From Setaria digitata (Eukaryota; Nematoda; Chromadorea; Rhabditida; Setariidae), in NCBI GenBank assembly GCA_003640385.1, contig RCAB01000189.1, forward strand, positions 1-64,000: a stretch of DNA of 64,000 nucleotides, in the 5' to 3' direction. Positions 1 through 13,700 of this stretch are shown here, in pieces. Both the position numbers and the translations under genes were made by a program. Numbering within the stretch: position 1 is the first letter of the stretch; each line of letters starts with the position of its first letter. The notes under the pieces are model-generated. The model was not told the DNA's origin and did not search any database. It worked only from the letters and a program-made list of their open reading frames with translations.

Positions 1-1151
1 CGCAACATCATCCACCGTGTTACGTGCTATCCACAAAATGCGTGCAGTTCTTGTAATCACGTGCAATTCGCTAAAACATCAATCTTCTTATTGCGCGCAT
101 TGTGCTGGCACTAATTATGCAAGTATTTTGCTGGAAATCATTTAGACGAAGACTAAAATAATTATCATTTTATCCAGTTGATTCATTTCTCCATTAATTA
201 AGTCGAAAAAAGAAAATTGTAAAGGTAATTAAGCAAGTGACAGCAAGCATGTAACTAGTTAAGATTTGCAATCGATGCGATACGATCGATTGCACATATC
301 ATGCCATTATCAATATTGATTATATTGGACTCTTTTTTTGTGATATAAGACTACTCATCGTCATAAATATCAATTACATAGCAATGCAATATATATACAA
401 AAGATTATACTATAATAAATATAGCAGCATGGCAAACTGATATTTAAATATTTGTCTCTCACAATTTCATAAGAATACATCATCAATATATACTAGGCAC
501 GTGTTAACAGTGAAAATATACAGTGTTATAGATGATATTAGTCCAGTTAGTCACAGTGGTTATTTCCAGTTGATATGTAAAGGTTAGAATGTTACTCTCT
601 CCCATCATCGAATCAAAACACAAAATTGCCACAGTAAAATATATCTACAAAGAGGTGACATAAGTAGTAAAGGAAATAAATGAACTTTTGATTCAACATG
701 TAAGAAGTAAGCTTAACAAAAGAATTACTGAATTAATTAATTGTAGGGAAGTAGTTGTTATAGGAATGTGTATGAGATTCTGGATAGACGTAGCAGATTT
801 CACCAGTGATGTAACCAATTTCATGCTTCATTGTTGTGTAGGTGTTTCACAGTTATTCCTTAAACAAAGTGAAATAGGATTTTTTTTTGTTTCATTTTAA
901 AGAATTTCCTGTTTTTTTTTTTCTTCTTTTTTATAATAGTTCATGAAGAAATATTGGAAAATAATGATTAAATTATTGGTTTGAACTGAATGAATGATCT
1001 TCATGAGAAAAAAATGTAGAACAAATGCTTCAAGTGGGTAGTTAAAAAAATGTGATTGCGAATAATTTCCAACTGATCCAATAAAATCTTTGTATAGAAT
1101 TGTTTGAATCATTTCAATATACCACTGTACTGCATGAGATTTTAGTAAATC
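1..1151. other. Intergenic / left edge
   Basis: No gene is supported here. Minus-strand bases 1-63 are open and read like possible coding sequence cut by the window edge, but there is too little to call. The rest is AT-rich with short A/T runs and is probably the 3' flank of the coiled-coil gene that ends at 1152. Confidence 0.4.
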
Positions 1152-4100
1152 TTACTTATCTGTTGAATTCATCGTTTCTAGCTCAATGTCTCGTATCTTC
1201 TTTCTAAGAATGGCTAATTTTTCACGGGCTTCTTTTAGCTCTCGTCCTTGTAACGTACTAAAAAGTGCACACATAAGTAAAAGATAAATTTTATCAGCTT
1301 ATTGAAAGAATAATTATTTTCAAATTCCAAAAATAATCGTATAACAGCACTGAATATGATTAAAATATTCTGCATCATTTTTTTTTTTTTGTTAACTGAA
1401 GGCCATAGGTTCAGTCAGCTCAAACGAAGAGATGAGGTTCATCTTATCACCATTGCAAATCATTCATCTCTTAAATGCATAAAAAGTCCTTTTAACTTCA
1501 TGTACTTTTCAACTGTTGCTACATCAGATACGTAAGCAATTCGCACCCTACTTCAAACTGGTATTTTTGTAGATTTCCCATGCACAATAGAGCAAATCAG
1601 TGATCAGATAACTTATCGTTAGAAGAAAAATCAGAAAAATCCTTCAGACTTTTGAATGATCAATCAATTTTTATTCATGAAATTTACCGTACAGTATTAC
1701 AGAATTTGTATATTGTAAGACAATTCTTTTCCACTCTAATGAACAAATGATGAATGAAACAAAGGAAAAATTTTGCATATTTTGTTTTTAAAGGGTTTAT
1801 CGGAAAAAAAAAAAAAAAAAAAAAAACATAAAATGCAATGATTACAATTTGTTTGTACAGTAAGGGATTTTTTTTTTTTTTAAAAAACTTCGTATTTTGA
1901 TGATATTGGCGAAATAAGGACTCCATAAAAAATTTAAGCACCACTTTAGTGATCTTTTAAAGCAGTAAAAATCTTAATGGGTACTTCTGCTCTTCTCCTT
2001 AATATTTGGGATCACTATCTCATGTTATTATGGTGGTATTACGAAACATAAACCACAAAGTTCAAAATTAATTATAAAATACTTGTTTTCCAAACAATTT
2101 AACAGCTAATGTAATTGTATATTCTAAATAAAAAACAAACAAATAAACAGTAAATGCCAACGTTTTGATAGGAAGATACAAACAACAACTAAATGAAGCT
2201 AATATACTCCATCTGGATTCCAAAAAAAATAAAGAAAAAAATTTCTTTTCCTACCAATTCTACTGCTCTTTTAACGTTTCCTTCCTGCACTATTTTTATT
2301 CCCGCATCAATCTTCTTCATTTCCCTTTCCCTTTCCTCCTTTTATTTCGCAACTTAGACAACATTCATTTGATTTTTCAAAATGTCATAGTTAGAATTTC
2401 AAATAATGTTTTTTTTCTTCTTTTTTTTTTAATCCAACTTATCAATTTTCTTATTCCCTCCAGATAGTTAAGTCACTAAGTAACACCACCCAGAATACAA
2501 CTTATCTTTTCCCAAAATTAATTTTTATTGTTAGAGCGTAAACCATTTTACAGTTTGAATAAATTTCGAATGCCTGCATGATCCACTTCCTTACCATCTT
2601 CTCTCATTTATCTCTCCTGTGCTCTTTTCTTTCCTCCCAATTTTTTTTTTTAGCAAAAGCATTATTACCTATCCTAATTATGAAGAAATTTTCAGATTTT
2701 ATAAAATTAATAAAAAGGAAAATATTTCAAATATTTTCAAATAAAATCAAAAATAGACAGCAAAATCTTACAGTTTAGTTTCCAAGTCATACTTTAATTC
2801 TTTCATTTTCTGCATTTCACTGGTGTATCGCTGTCGTTCTTGTGCAGCCGTAATAAGATCCGCACTTTTCTCTTGCAGCAGATCTTCTAATTCTTCAACA
2901 GTCATTTTTAGCTTACTTCCAGTGATCTGTTCTACTTGTAGACGGTCTGTCGAATTTGCAAGCTCAGTTTCTAGCTGGAAATAGGCATTTTTCAAAATCT
3001 GTTGATAAATGCTAAAAAATGACAGATAACATCCTACAATTTCAAAATCTCACCGGAAATATTAATCATTTTATTGAATGAAATCACATCATCTTTTCAA
3101 CTATTTCAGTAATCCTAAATCTATCGCACTGCCTATAAAGAAAAAAAACTATTCCTCAAGAAATATTTTTCATTTAAGGAATAAAATGCTCCTTCACTCA
3201 GCTTTTAACGAAGCAAAACAACAGAGCATGGATACAAAATTTAGCGCTGAATGAACATAATTAATTTCGCTAATCTGTTGCTACTGCCAATGATTCCTCC
3301 AAAATTTGCATGATTCAGAATTTCAGAACCACTAAAACTTCACATCTATATAACAATTTATCAAATACTAAAAATTTTTGATTCCCATCTGGTAAATTTG
3401 CACAGCGAAAATGAACTTAAATTTTCTGATTTCCTAATATAAATAAGCCTCCTGAATAATGATTTGAAATCCTATGTATTGTTTCCCTCTTTACTACTAA
3501 TTCAAAATATCACATGAAGAAAGGGTGAAAAAGTTCATACCTTCATCACTTTCACTTCAGCAACTTTCAGCTCGTTATTCAAATCGATTATTTGTGCTTC
3601 CTTTTCCAGTAACTGAAAAAATGTCCTATTTTGTACATTTTTTTTTTTTTTTTTTGAGACAACAAATCTCGAGGAATACAAATACCGGTCCAGTTTGGCA
3701 ATAGAGAGTAAGAAATGCGATTTAAATTTTCGTACAAAAAAAAAAAAATAAAATTTAATAAATTCGAAATAAAATACATGTAAAAAAGCAGAAAAATAAA
3801 TTTTTTAAATAGCAGAAATAACAAAGAATGACCAAGCTTTCAAGTTCATTATTTTATTACTTATTTCTGATTTCATCCTAGTAACTGATTACAAAAAAAA
3901 AAACATCCTTTTAAATACGGATTAACTCACCATAGTGCGTGCTTTAGCAAGATCATCATGCATTGAGTTTTTCAACAGAACTTCTTTCTCAACTTCCTCT
4001 GTTTTCAATCTTAATTGATCTTTCATCAACTGGAGTTCACTTTCTAGGTTAGTTACTTTGCGCAGCATCTGAAAATGTTCCGAGACCTAGACAGAAAAAA

Positions 4101-7100
4101 ATGTCATTCCATACGTTACAAAGTCAAGAAGTCCAAACACCAGTAAGCAAAGTCATATTCCAAGAATTTTTACAGAAAATGAGGGAAAAAATTTACCGCT
4201 TGTTTTTCATCATTTAATTCGCGCAGATCTTTCAACAACTGACGTTTTTCATCAGCTGCAGCTAAAAGAACAAATGAATGAATGATCACCAACGTAACAG
4301 AATATTTTGCTTTTTAAGTCATAAATTTATATCGTTCTAAATGCAGAAAATATTCCAGCCTTTAAAAACAAACTGTAACATTCTGAAAAACGAAACGTGA
4401 CTTGTAAAGGATACAAAAAAGCCTTAAAAAAATTACTCCAAATGTCAACACAGTATCAGCTTTCAAATCATAAATGAAACTTTCTTCTATTTCAAAATTA
4501 TATAGTTTGAACGATCCCTAGAATGAAATCTAGCTTACCCTAGTAAATTATCCTCCATCTTTCATTTAATTCGATATAATTTCAATTAAATAAGTTTTCA
4601 ATTCAAGCTAGAATGAAATTTTCACAGCAAAACCTAGAATATAACAATAATAAAGATGAAATCCAACCCTATTTCACATACGCTACTATTAAATTCTAAA
4701 ATTCAGAAATATGGTTATAAGCTTATAATTATATATAAGAAGAATTTATGACATATTTACCATAAGTTTTCTCAATCTCATTGACTGGATCATGAAGTGT
4801 AGTTTCTAAACGACCGATAGTACAAAGTTCAGCAATCAGTGCTCCACGTTCATTATCCTATCAAAAGTTATAAATAAAATTCGGGGACAACAAAAGAAAG
4901 GTTCACTCTTCAGCGAAAATTCAAAATATAGATCGCACACAAATTTCACATTCTACATTTGTGCTAAAGGAATTAAAATTTCCATCAGAATCCAACCTTT
5001 TGTTTGACAAGCTCGTGATATGCATCAATTTGAGCATCATAGGTTTTAATTTTTGCACTGTGATCTTCTTTCAGTCGGGATAATTCCTTGCGCAGAGTCT
5101 TTAAAAGAAGGGAAAATTTCGAAGTCATAAAAACTTAAAAAATATTTAAGAGAATGAAAAACAATTAAAAAAAAGAACAAGAATAATAAAAATTGCTTTG
5201 AAACAAACTTCAATAACCTCTATCTCTTTCAGCTTTTCTTGCATAGCCAAACTACTTGTACATTCCAGTTCGGTGTATTTCCGTTGCAGTATTTCTTTTT
5301 CCTTATTCACTGCTTTTAACTGATCCTTCAAGAGAACCAGTTGTTCTGCTTGTTCACCAGTTATATGTGCTAATTCTCTATAATTCAAGATATAATATTT
5401 AAAAAAAACTTAATATAACAAAATGGAATCTAAAATCTCATAAAGGAAGCAAAATGTTAGCATTCAACGAAATCGAAAAATTATTTAAACCTTTTCTCCT
5501 TTTCAAGGATCTCAATTTGTCCAAGTCTTGAAGTGTTAGATTGTTCATTTCTGTAAATCGTACGTTTTGCAACGGTAAGCTCTTCTTCGAGATAAACCAT
5601 CCTTTTATTCGTCTTCTCTGAATAAGAAAAAAAAAAAAAAACTAACATAGAGTAAAATACTAGCTAATCACTAGGAATCTGAATTATTGCGCTATAAAAA
5701 GGCTCTCCTTCATAAAAATGATCCACAAAATCCGGAAATGTATGGGAAGAAACTCGATAACTTAAAGGTTAAAAAGTGCTAAAAATTTTGTGGTTCTTTG
5801 AACGAAAAGGATAAATGAAACATGCAAAACATCTTCTTATAAATCATTCTAATATTTCATGTATCATATTTATATTACAAAGTTTTCATTATCTGATTTT
5901 CTTGGCTAATTTCTCCCCTTTTTCTACAAAATTAATTAAAATAAAAAGCAAACCCAGCTCGTTTTTCAATTCACACACCAAGCGAACATTGACTTCGGAA
6001 GCAGTTGAATTATTTTGACTGAATTAAGGCATATAATTATTGATTTGCTCTAATATTAAGAGGAATCAACCAAAAAATAACTATAAAAGTTAGGTAATGA
6101 AGAGAAAAATTAGGAAATTGTGACAGATTCTGAATTAGCAAATCATGGAAATATTAACATGCTGTTTCTTTTTCATTATGATACGTGATATCTTTAATGT
6201 GCTTTCAATTATTATGAATTATATAGAGCATACTCTGTTTTATTTTCAGCATTTTGTTCAGCATTTCGTCTTTTACTCAGTTCCACTTCCAATGATTCAT
6301 ACTGCCTAAGCAATTTTTGATAATTGCTCGATAGCTGAAAGCAAGGAATTTCTGAATAAACATTGAATTTCATAATTTGTAGTAATGGATAATAATGCTT
6401 AAAAGATTTACATTATCATTTTCATCTCTTAATGCAGCTTCCACTATTTTGTTCCTTTCCTCCTCCATTTCCAACGTGATAGCAAGCTTCTGGAAAATAA
6501 ACATAATCTTATAATTAAATTGCTTAAAAGACATGAAAGAAACAGTAATATTACTCTAAATATATAATGCTGAATCTTGAATTTTGCAAAAACAACTTTG
6601 AAATAAGAAATATAAGCTTCATTACTGGAGTAAGTAAGACGGCACGTAAAACTGAGAGTTAATGCTCATGGGTTAATTAGACGTTAAAAGCTGGAAAGCA
6701 TATCTCTAGATTATAATCGCCATTTTCTCGCAGCTAGAAAATGAAGATTTGTTTATGATAAACTGCTATTACTAAATGACGAATATACTTTAATCTTTTT
6801 CTCCAGAGCTGCTACTTTATGCATCGATGAATTTACATCACTCGGCTTATTATTTGAAAAACCGGTTAAATCCATATCTTTTTCCATTATCCTGAAATGA
6901 AACAAATTGTACAAAGAATAATAAATAAGTTTTGAAATAGAAAGTCTTGGAAGAGAACAAGATCAAAAATATGAAAAGATACATGTAAAAAATTGGAAAA
7001 TTACACTTTTCTTCCAAATTTTAGTAAACAAATACTTCAAAGTGATAAATATTGGAAATAATTTTCTCTATCTGGTAAATAATTTAGAAATAACATTTTG

Positions 7101-9962
7101 TTCCAGCTTTCCTCTCGGTTTCGACAGTATTCACAATACGGATTAACATCTGTTTCGAAGGTTGGTACGGCAGCTGAGGAGTGTCCAACACTGCAGAGCA
7201 AAATACAACTGAATAATCTTCTTCTATTTTAAATCAAATCCTACTGACTAATTCATTAGTTTCCTTTATGTTCATTTGAATTACTAATTTTATATTTTTA
7301 TTTGAAAAAAGCACAAATACCACCAAAATGTACAGGAAAATTGCAAAAAGTTATTATACCAAGTAAACCGTAACAAACCTGCGTGATTCACTATTTGCAA
7401 TAACATGATTTCTTTGATTTTCCTTTTCCAAACGACTTATTCGATTCAGCAACTCGGTTCGCTCCTGTAAAAAAGGAACTATTTTTTATTCAAACTTAAA
7501 ATTCAAAGAAACTTCAAAAAAAAAAAAATAAAAAAGTAAAAATGCTTTTAGCAAAAGAATTTGAAAGGAAAATTAATATGATACTAGCCTTCAGCAACAT
7601 TTTCAGTTTCATTCCTTCTTCCTTCTTCGCCTACAACGAATAATTAAAGTTTTAAGTTCTGATTTACAAAATAAAAATATCAACTGACACACCTTTAATC
7701 ATTACTACGGAAAAAATTTCTTAATGCAATGGAAAGATTTTTCCAACAGCCAGCAAAATAACGGTTAGTATTTCCACTAAATTGCTCCCATAGCAAGATA
7801 GATCGTTCTTCGTTCCTTCTGATATCAATGCAGAATAACTCACATAATTGAAACTCTTAACCTTTCAAATTTCAGATTACTTTCAAAACTTACAACTGGC
7901 TGTACAGACGTTCCTCTTCGCTGCTGCTCAAGCTGCAACAGTGAAAAAGTATCTCACTTGCAGTAAGACAAAATGAATCAAGGGCAGTGACCTATTTCTG
8001 TGAGATCAATACCTTTACATCCTCTAATCTGAGTAAATAACTATAAATCAATCTATATTTCTCTATATTTCAAGTCCAGTAAAGTCAAAATTAGAAAAAT
8101 ATAATTAAGCTAAATGAAGACAGAAGAATTTCATTGATCAAAACTTTTCATACCAAAAAAAAGTTTAACTCAATTTTGAAATTATATCATAGCAAAGTCA
8201 CAGAAAACCTCCTTCTGAAGTTGAGATATTTGTTGTTCACGTTCCGAAATCGCTTCATTATAAAATTTCTCTGCAGCCAATATTTGACGCCCTTTTTCTG
8301 CTAGCTAAAAAGTAAAAGAAAACGAAATCAAATATGTAGAAACAAAATAAACTGATTCAGAAACAATAGGATTTCACAGAACAGAAATAAAACTTTATTG
8401 ATAGCTAGTTTAAAGCGAAATAAAACTTTACTTCTGTTCCGTAAGAAAAAATATTTAACGCTAAATCCAGAAATCCTATAAGAATTGAAGTTAAACTCTT
8501 TTCTCACCATGCTTTGCAGTCTATCAACACATTGTTGAAGATTACTATTTGCATTTTTAACAACCGCTAATTCGTTATTCCTAGTAGAAGCACCAGCTGA
8601 TGCAATGAAATCTGGTTCTAGAACAGCCACTGATCCACGCAGTAGCTCGTTTAAAGCGTTATAACTTCTGCTGCGCTGATCTAAAATTAAACGAATTTGA
8701 AAACCTCTTTCTCAGCAAAAAATTTATCACATAGGCCTTAATCCCGAATGCGAGGTCAATAAGAAGAAGGAATTTGAAATTTGAAGTATTGAATTTGAAA
8801 AATAGTAGTTTTATTTTCGCTTTTTTGGGTAATTTCTCACTTTCTAAAGGATTTATTTCTCTCATAATTCGAATAAACTATCAGGAAAAAGTTTTGATTT
8901 CTTCATTCACAATGCTAATCCTTCATGCAATGACTCAAAAGCTGAAATAAAGTAGTGAACTAATATATTTTTAATAGTCACACATCTTTTTTTCTATCAA
9001 ATTTATTCGTTTTTTTTTTTTTTTGAATAAGGGCTAAACAGATACTAAAAAATTTAATTTTCTTTTATTAAGAGTTAACATTTATATCAATGTTTTTGAT
9101 CTTACTAAAGAACGAAAAATGCATCTTCAGCTCTAGTCGAGCACAAAAGGAAAAAAGCACGAAAAAAGAAGGAAAAAAAAAACCATTCATGAAAAGTTTG
9201 TTTCTTAGCAAGTGAGAGAGAGGGAAACTATACAGCCAATTAAACATATTCTGAAAAGTTATAATTTGAATGAGAAAAAATTGATCAAAGTTGAAAATCT
9301 TTTACCAAGATGTGAGCATGAAGCGCATTTTTTCATCATTTTCAATTGTTTCTCTAAACTTTCACTGTCCCTTTGAGCTCTTTTCAGCTGTGCTTCAAGT
9401 TGCTTACATTGAAAACCAAGCTGTCGCCTTCTTTCTTTTTCACCATGCAATAAACGTTCCGATACTGTAAATTTTTGTGCTACATTATTTTCTTGGTTGT
9501 TATAATAATTTTAAAGAATAATATGACAAAATAATCTGAGACTTTTCTTTTTTTTAAAAATTTCTGCTTTGTTTTATAACAAAAAAAAAACTTATCTTCA
9601 CACTTATTAAATTGAAAAATAAATTACTTCAATATTTCAGAATGATGAAATATTTTGAAAAATGTTAGAAAACCCACTGCATTAATCAAATCCACATCTA
9701 TTTTTTGCTCTTTTTTTAAAGCACATCCTGCATCAAAGGATTATATTCAAAAATTTCAATGTGCTTTATTACAGAATAATCAAAAGGAATAACCAAACAC
9801 AGCTTTATTACTAATTTAATTTCAACATGGCATTTTTTTTTACGATCACTTATTTAACTATGACTCTGCTTTTCACGTTAATTCAATATATGAGGATTAA
9901 AATATATTACCACGAAGGCGTTTTTCATATTCTTCCTTCAGCTGCTGAACATGTGTATTCAT
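1152..9962 (-). CDS. Coiled-coil protein, 736 aa, unrecognised
   Basis: Twenty-one exons join in frame: 9911-9962, 9306-9464, 8508-8680, 8209-8304, 7894-7932, 7589-7630, 7379-7464, 7095-7190, 6789-6891, 6412-6489, 6234-6334, 5954-6018, 5491-5617, 5209-5377, 4997-5098, 4761-4857, 4197-4261, 3931-4086, 3541-3612, 2772-2998, 1152-1257. The product is almost entirely heptad-rich, charged coiled coil (Glu/Lys/Leu/Gln), as in LVLLKDQLKAVNKEKEILQR and RQLLKDLRELNDEKQA. Two CxxC pairs interrupt it: CASC at about residues 64-67 and CEYC at about 235-238. There is no signal peptide or membrane segment, so a cytoskeletal, centrosomal or Golgi scaffold role is inferred from architecture only. The start is the first Met with an in-frame stop just upstream, but a further 5' exon is possible. 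The exon 6 to 7 junction needs a GC donor. The stop overlaps a donor-like GTAAG. It lies 837 bp downstream of RRP5 on the same strand. Confidence 0.78.
7465..7588 (-). other. GC-AG intron in the coiled-coil gene
   Basis: The upstream exon ends CTGAAG and is followed by GCTAGT; the downstream exon follows TTTTACAG. Using the nearby GT (after AAGGCTA) shifts the frame and reaches a stop in the next exon. The GC donor keeps both exons in frame. Confidence 0.65.
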
Positions 9963-10798
9963 CTATGTTCCCACAGTTCCTCAACAATCAATTATTATGG
10001 CATTTTTGTTTTTAAGATCACTCATTTAACATCATCTATGATCGAAAAATGAAAATAATTCTGAAACTTGAAAAAAAAAAGATTGCAGCATAAAAATCAT
10101 AGCACTCTTCTCCTTTAATCTGACAAACTACAAAAGGTAGATAAAAATAAAATTTTTTTAAAGACTGCATTATACTGCAATTTGAGAATCTAACGTTCTT
10201 AGTAGTAGAAAGACCTGAATCAGACAAAAAATTCAAAAAAAAAAAGGACAGGAAGTGCTGGACAAAAAGAAAAAAACAACGAAAAGGTCCATCTGCCAAT
10301 TACCATGATGTTCAGGTACAGTGTAGCTCCAGTTTGAGTTGCCTCATGTATTTGCATCAAAAGAAAGGGGAACGATTAACTCACTTCGGCTTCAGATTAC
10401 AAAAAAGAAAAAAAGTAGTAATGTAACAGTTGTGCAGGGATCTGATAATCGATCAAGTAATAAATGATGTAAATGTAGAAAGATAAGGTAGGCAATTTAA
10501 TCAAAATACTTCAACTCGAATTAACCAACAAAAGGGGGAAGAAAAAAGCAAAACAATAATAAAAACAATATTTCCAATAACAGTGGAAGTAGCATTATTT
10601 ATATATACAAAATGAGCGCGTAAAATAGAATGAATCACTTCCCGCATCTACGAATTCGCTTAAGTTCATTTTGCAGTAAACAAATAACAGCCAAATAAGC
10701 TCCCGTTTGCCGCCTATTACCACATATAAGAATCCAATAAGTTTAAAATACACAAATAAGTCTAAGGTCAAAACTGAAATAAAAATACTAATAACCAA
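9963..10798. other. Intergenic spacer between RRP5 and the coiled-coil gene
   Basis: AT-rich spacer that presumably holds the RRP5 3' UTR. A minus-strand open stretch around 10036-10299 is Phe/Leu-rich A/T noise. No tRNA or other RNA gene was recognised. Confidence 0.5.
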
Positions 10799-13700
10799 TT
10801 ATGTATCAGTGACATTAATATCTTGCAAATACTGCACCGCCCGTTCCTTAACCTGAAATAAAAAAAAAAACAATAAATCATTCAACTTCTCATTTTCAAT
10901 TAAAGCAGGAATTACAAGAAATTCATAAATTGTAAAAGTTAAAATACAGGTAGNGTACTGCACTGCCCGTTCCTTAACCTGAAATAAAAAAAAAAAAACA
11001 ATAAATCATAAATCATTCAACTTCTCATTTTCATTTAAAGCAGGAATTACAAGAAATTCATAAATTGTAAAAGTTAAAATACAGGTAGCTAAAATTTTCT
11101 CCACATCCTTCCGTAAAATACAGTACAGTAATTCGTTATATAAAATCAATTTTCTTGTTTTTTTTTCTTGCTCAATAAAGTGAAGAAAACAAACATCATT
11201 TAGTTGTTTTTCATCACCATGCCTTTGTTCCAAATTGACCCATTTCTTGAAAAATAATCGAATTTTATGAATGGATAACTTCAGCGCTGTGGCTCGTGCA
11301 AGTACTTGCCTAAAATAAATCTTTAAAAACTTTAATGAAACCATTGATAAAACCAACAGGCAACCAGTTTTCTCTTTTTTTTTATACTGAAAATCCGGCA
11401 AACGAATCGGAAAATTTTTCTAATCCCATGCGGAAAAAAGTGGACTTACCTCGCATCCTCAATTTTACCAGTTTTGATGAGTAAGTCAATGTAAACTGTC
11501 CAGACATCTGTTTTCTTTGGATATGAATTTAAAATACTTTCAAAAATCGTTTTACTTTGCTCTACATCACCGAATTTGAATTCAAGTTGTGCAAAACGGC
11601 TCAGAATTGTCACGTCTAAAACTAAGGTAAAAATAAAAGCAAAACATAGTTACAATTTTATAGGTTTCTATAGTTACAATCTAGCCACATAATTACAAGG
11701 CAAAATCACGTTAAATTACAATAATATCCAGCGTTCTATTAATAAATAACTTTTTTTTTCCCCGTAATTTGACATTTTCACCTTGCTTCCATTTTTTTTT
11801 TTTTTTTTTTCATAATTTGACATTTAGACAACAGCCACTTTTTTTCCTTTGAGTATGAAAAATTTGAGTAGTAACTTCCATTTCTTTGCTTTAGCAAATC
11901 AAAACCGTGCAAATAATAATGGAAACATACGATGATTTTGAGGTAAACAACTGATAGATTTCTTCATTAAACTCCTCGCTTTCGCAGGACGCTTCGTTTC
12001 CAATAAGTGCTGTCCATAAATAAACCACACATCCAAATCATCGTGACGAAAGCGTTTCAACATTTCCTCTAGCAAATCATCCGTTTCCTACAAGAGTTAC
12101 TATTTCGGAATTCGTTATTCGCATAACAAAATCTTTATTTAAAGTCACTTAGATAACAATTTTCCTTTTGTGAAAATCTCTTTCTTAAGGAAATTTTATT
12201 TTGGGGAAAAACACCACCACACTATGCTTCTTTTACACAGTTTTCAGAAAAAAAAAAAAAAACTTCTTCATCAAAATTCGTTTTCCGTAGGTATATACTC
12301 TTGACTATCCAGCAGGAGATCCCACGGCAACAAGATAGTACATACCATCAAAATCTAACCATAATACCTAAATATCAAACCTCTATTTTTCCAAGATTTT
12401 GATATATTTTCACCATCTGCTTATACATTTTTAGAGCATCGGTGTTTCTGATAGCGTTACGAAAAACAGCTTGCAATGATTCACTGCTACCAAAATTTGC
12501 TTCCAAATTGAGGTATGCTGTCCAAACATTGAAAATCTCCTCTTCCTCTCTAAAGCAAAAGTAAATTTAGATAAAACATGCATGCAATAAATACTTTATT
12601 TCTTAAGGATGACTTCAAATGTTTCTAAATCAGCATCAAGTTATCTTAGAAAGAGCTAACCTGAAGTTAATGACTGAAAGTGCTCGCTCCGCAACTGCTC
12701 TTGCTTGCTCTACGTTATTCTGTTCCAAAAAGAATGTAATATATCTGGAAAACAAATAATATGAATTCAATTTTTGAAGTTTTACTTTCTTGAAACACAG
12801 CGCAATATTTTAAAATATCACTGAACTGGTGTTTCCTAGCTCATTTTCAGCAATATCTTTCCTATTAAGTTTACTTCTAGAAGATGTGAAAAAATTTTTC
12901 AGATGTACCGAATCCATAAAAGCGATGAATTAGGTGTCCCGGCAATTAAACGATCAAAATCATTTGTGTTATCTGGAATCCAATTATCTTCGATAATCTT
13001 TCGTTCACGACTCACTAATTTTTTCTCCTCTTCTATTTGAAGCTCTTCTCTGCCTGCAACAAGTAAGACATAAAAGAGAACTTCCAAGAAATTTTTACGA
13101 TTATATCACTAAAAAAAGAAATATTTAGAAAGTCGAAAAAATCCTATACTTACTAGCTATTATGATTCGAAAATCACGCAACTGCTGTGCTACGAAAAAG
13201 CTCATTAGTGCGCAAAAAGTATGCTATAAAATCAAACTTATTTGACGCGCCAGAGATCAAAGCTGAGGATAAGACAAAAGAAATTAGTCCTTTAGGATCT
13301 ATTACTTTTTGATTTTTTCTCTTCCTTGACATTACCACCAGCGGTAGTTCCATCCTTTTTTGCTAGGGTACGACTTTCACCTTCCATGATTTTATCAATT
13401 TGTCCTACTCGCGCAAACTCAGCTGGCGTGAACCCTTTCAAAGACCAATCCAAACCCGGTTCTTGCAACTAAAATCAAAATAAGTTAAAGAAACAAAGTT
13501 TTCTACCAACACTAATTCTTGGAAACTCACCTTTACTTCAACAGCAGTAACTTGCGCTGATTCTTTCGAATCCATTGCGACATAACCAGCTGATCTCGAT
13601 TTCTTTCGTGGCAAATCGATCGTTGTTTCAGAGCCACATTCAAAACTTAGCAATCTCTTTCGCGGTCTCTTTAAAATACTTAGAATTTAAGCAAATATGA

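Noticed and set aside
1152..9962. CEP290 identity for the coiled-coil gene
   Set aside because: The resemblance is only generic coiled-coil composition. At 736 aa with two CxxC pairs it is far shorter than CEP290 and no diagnostic block was found.
13140..13220. Possible extra RRP5 exon ending CTA|GTAAGTATAG
   Set aside because: The flanking exons 13316-13469 and 12909-13053 already join in phase (A|GC, Ser); including this stretch breaks the frame.
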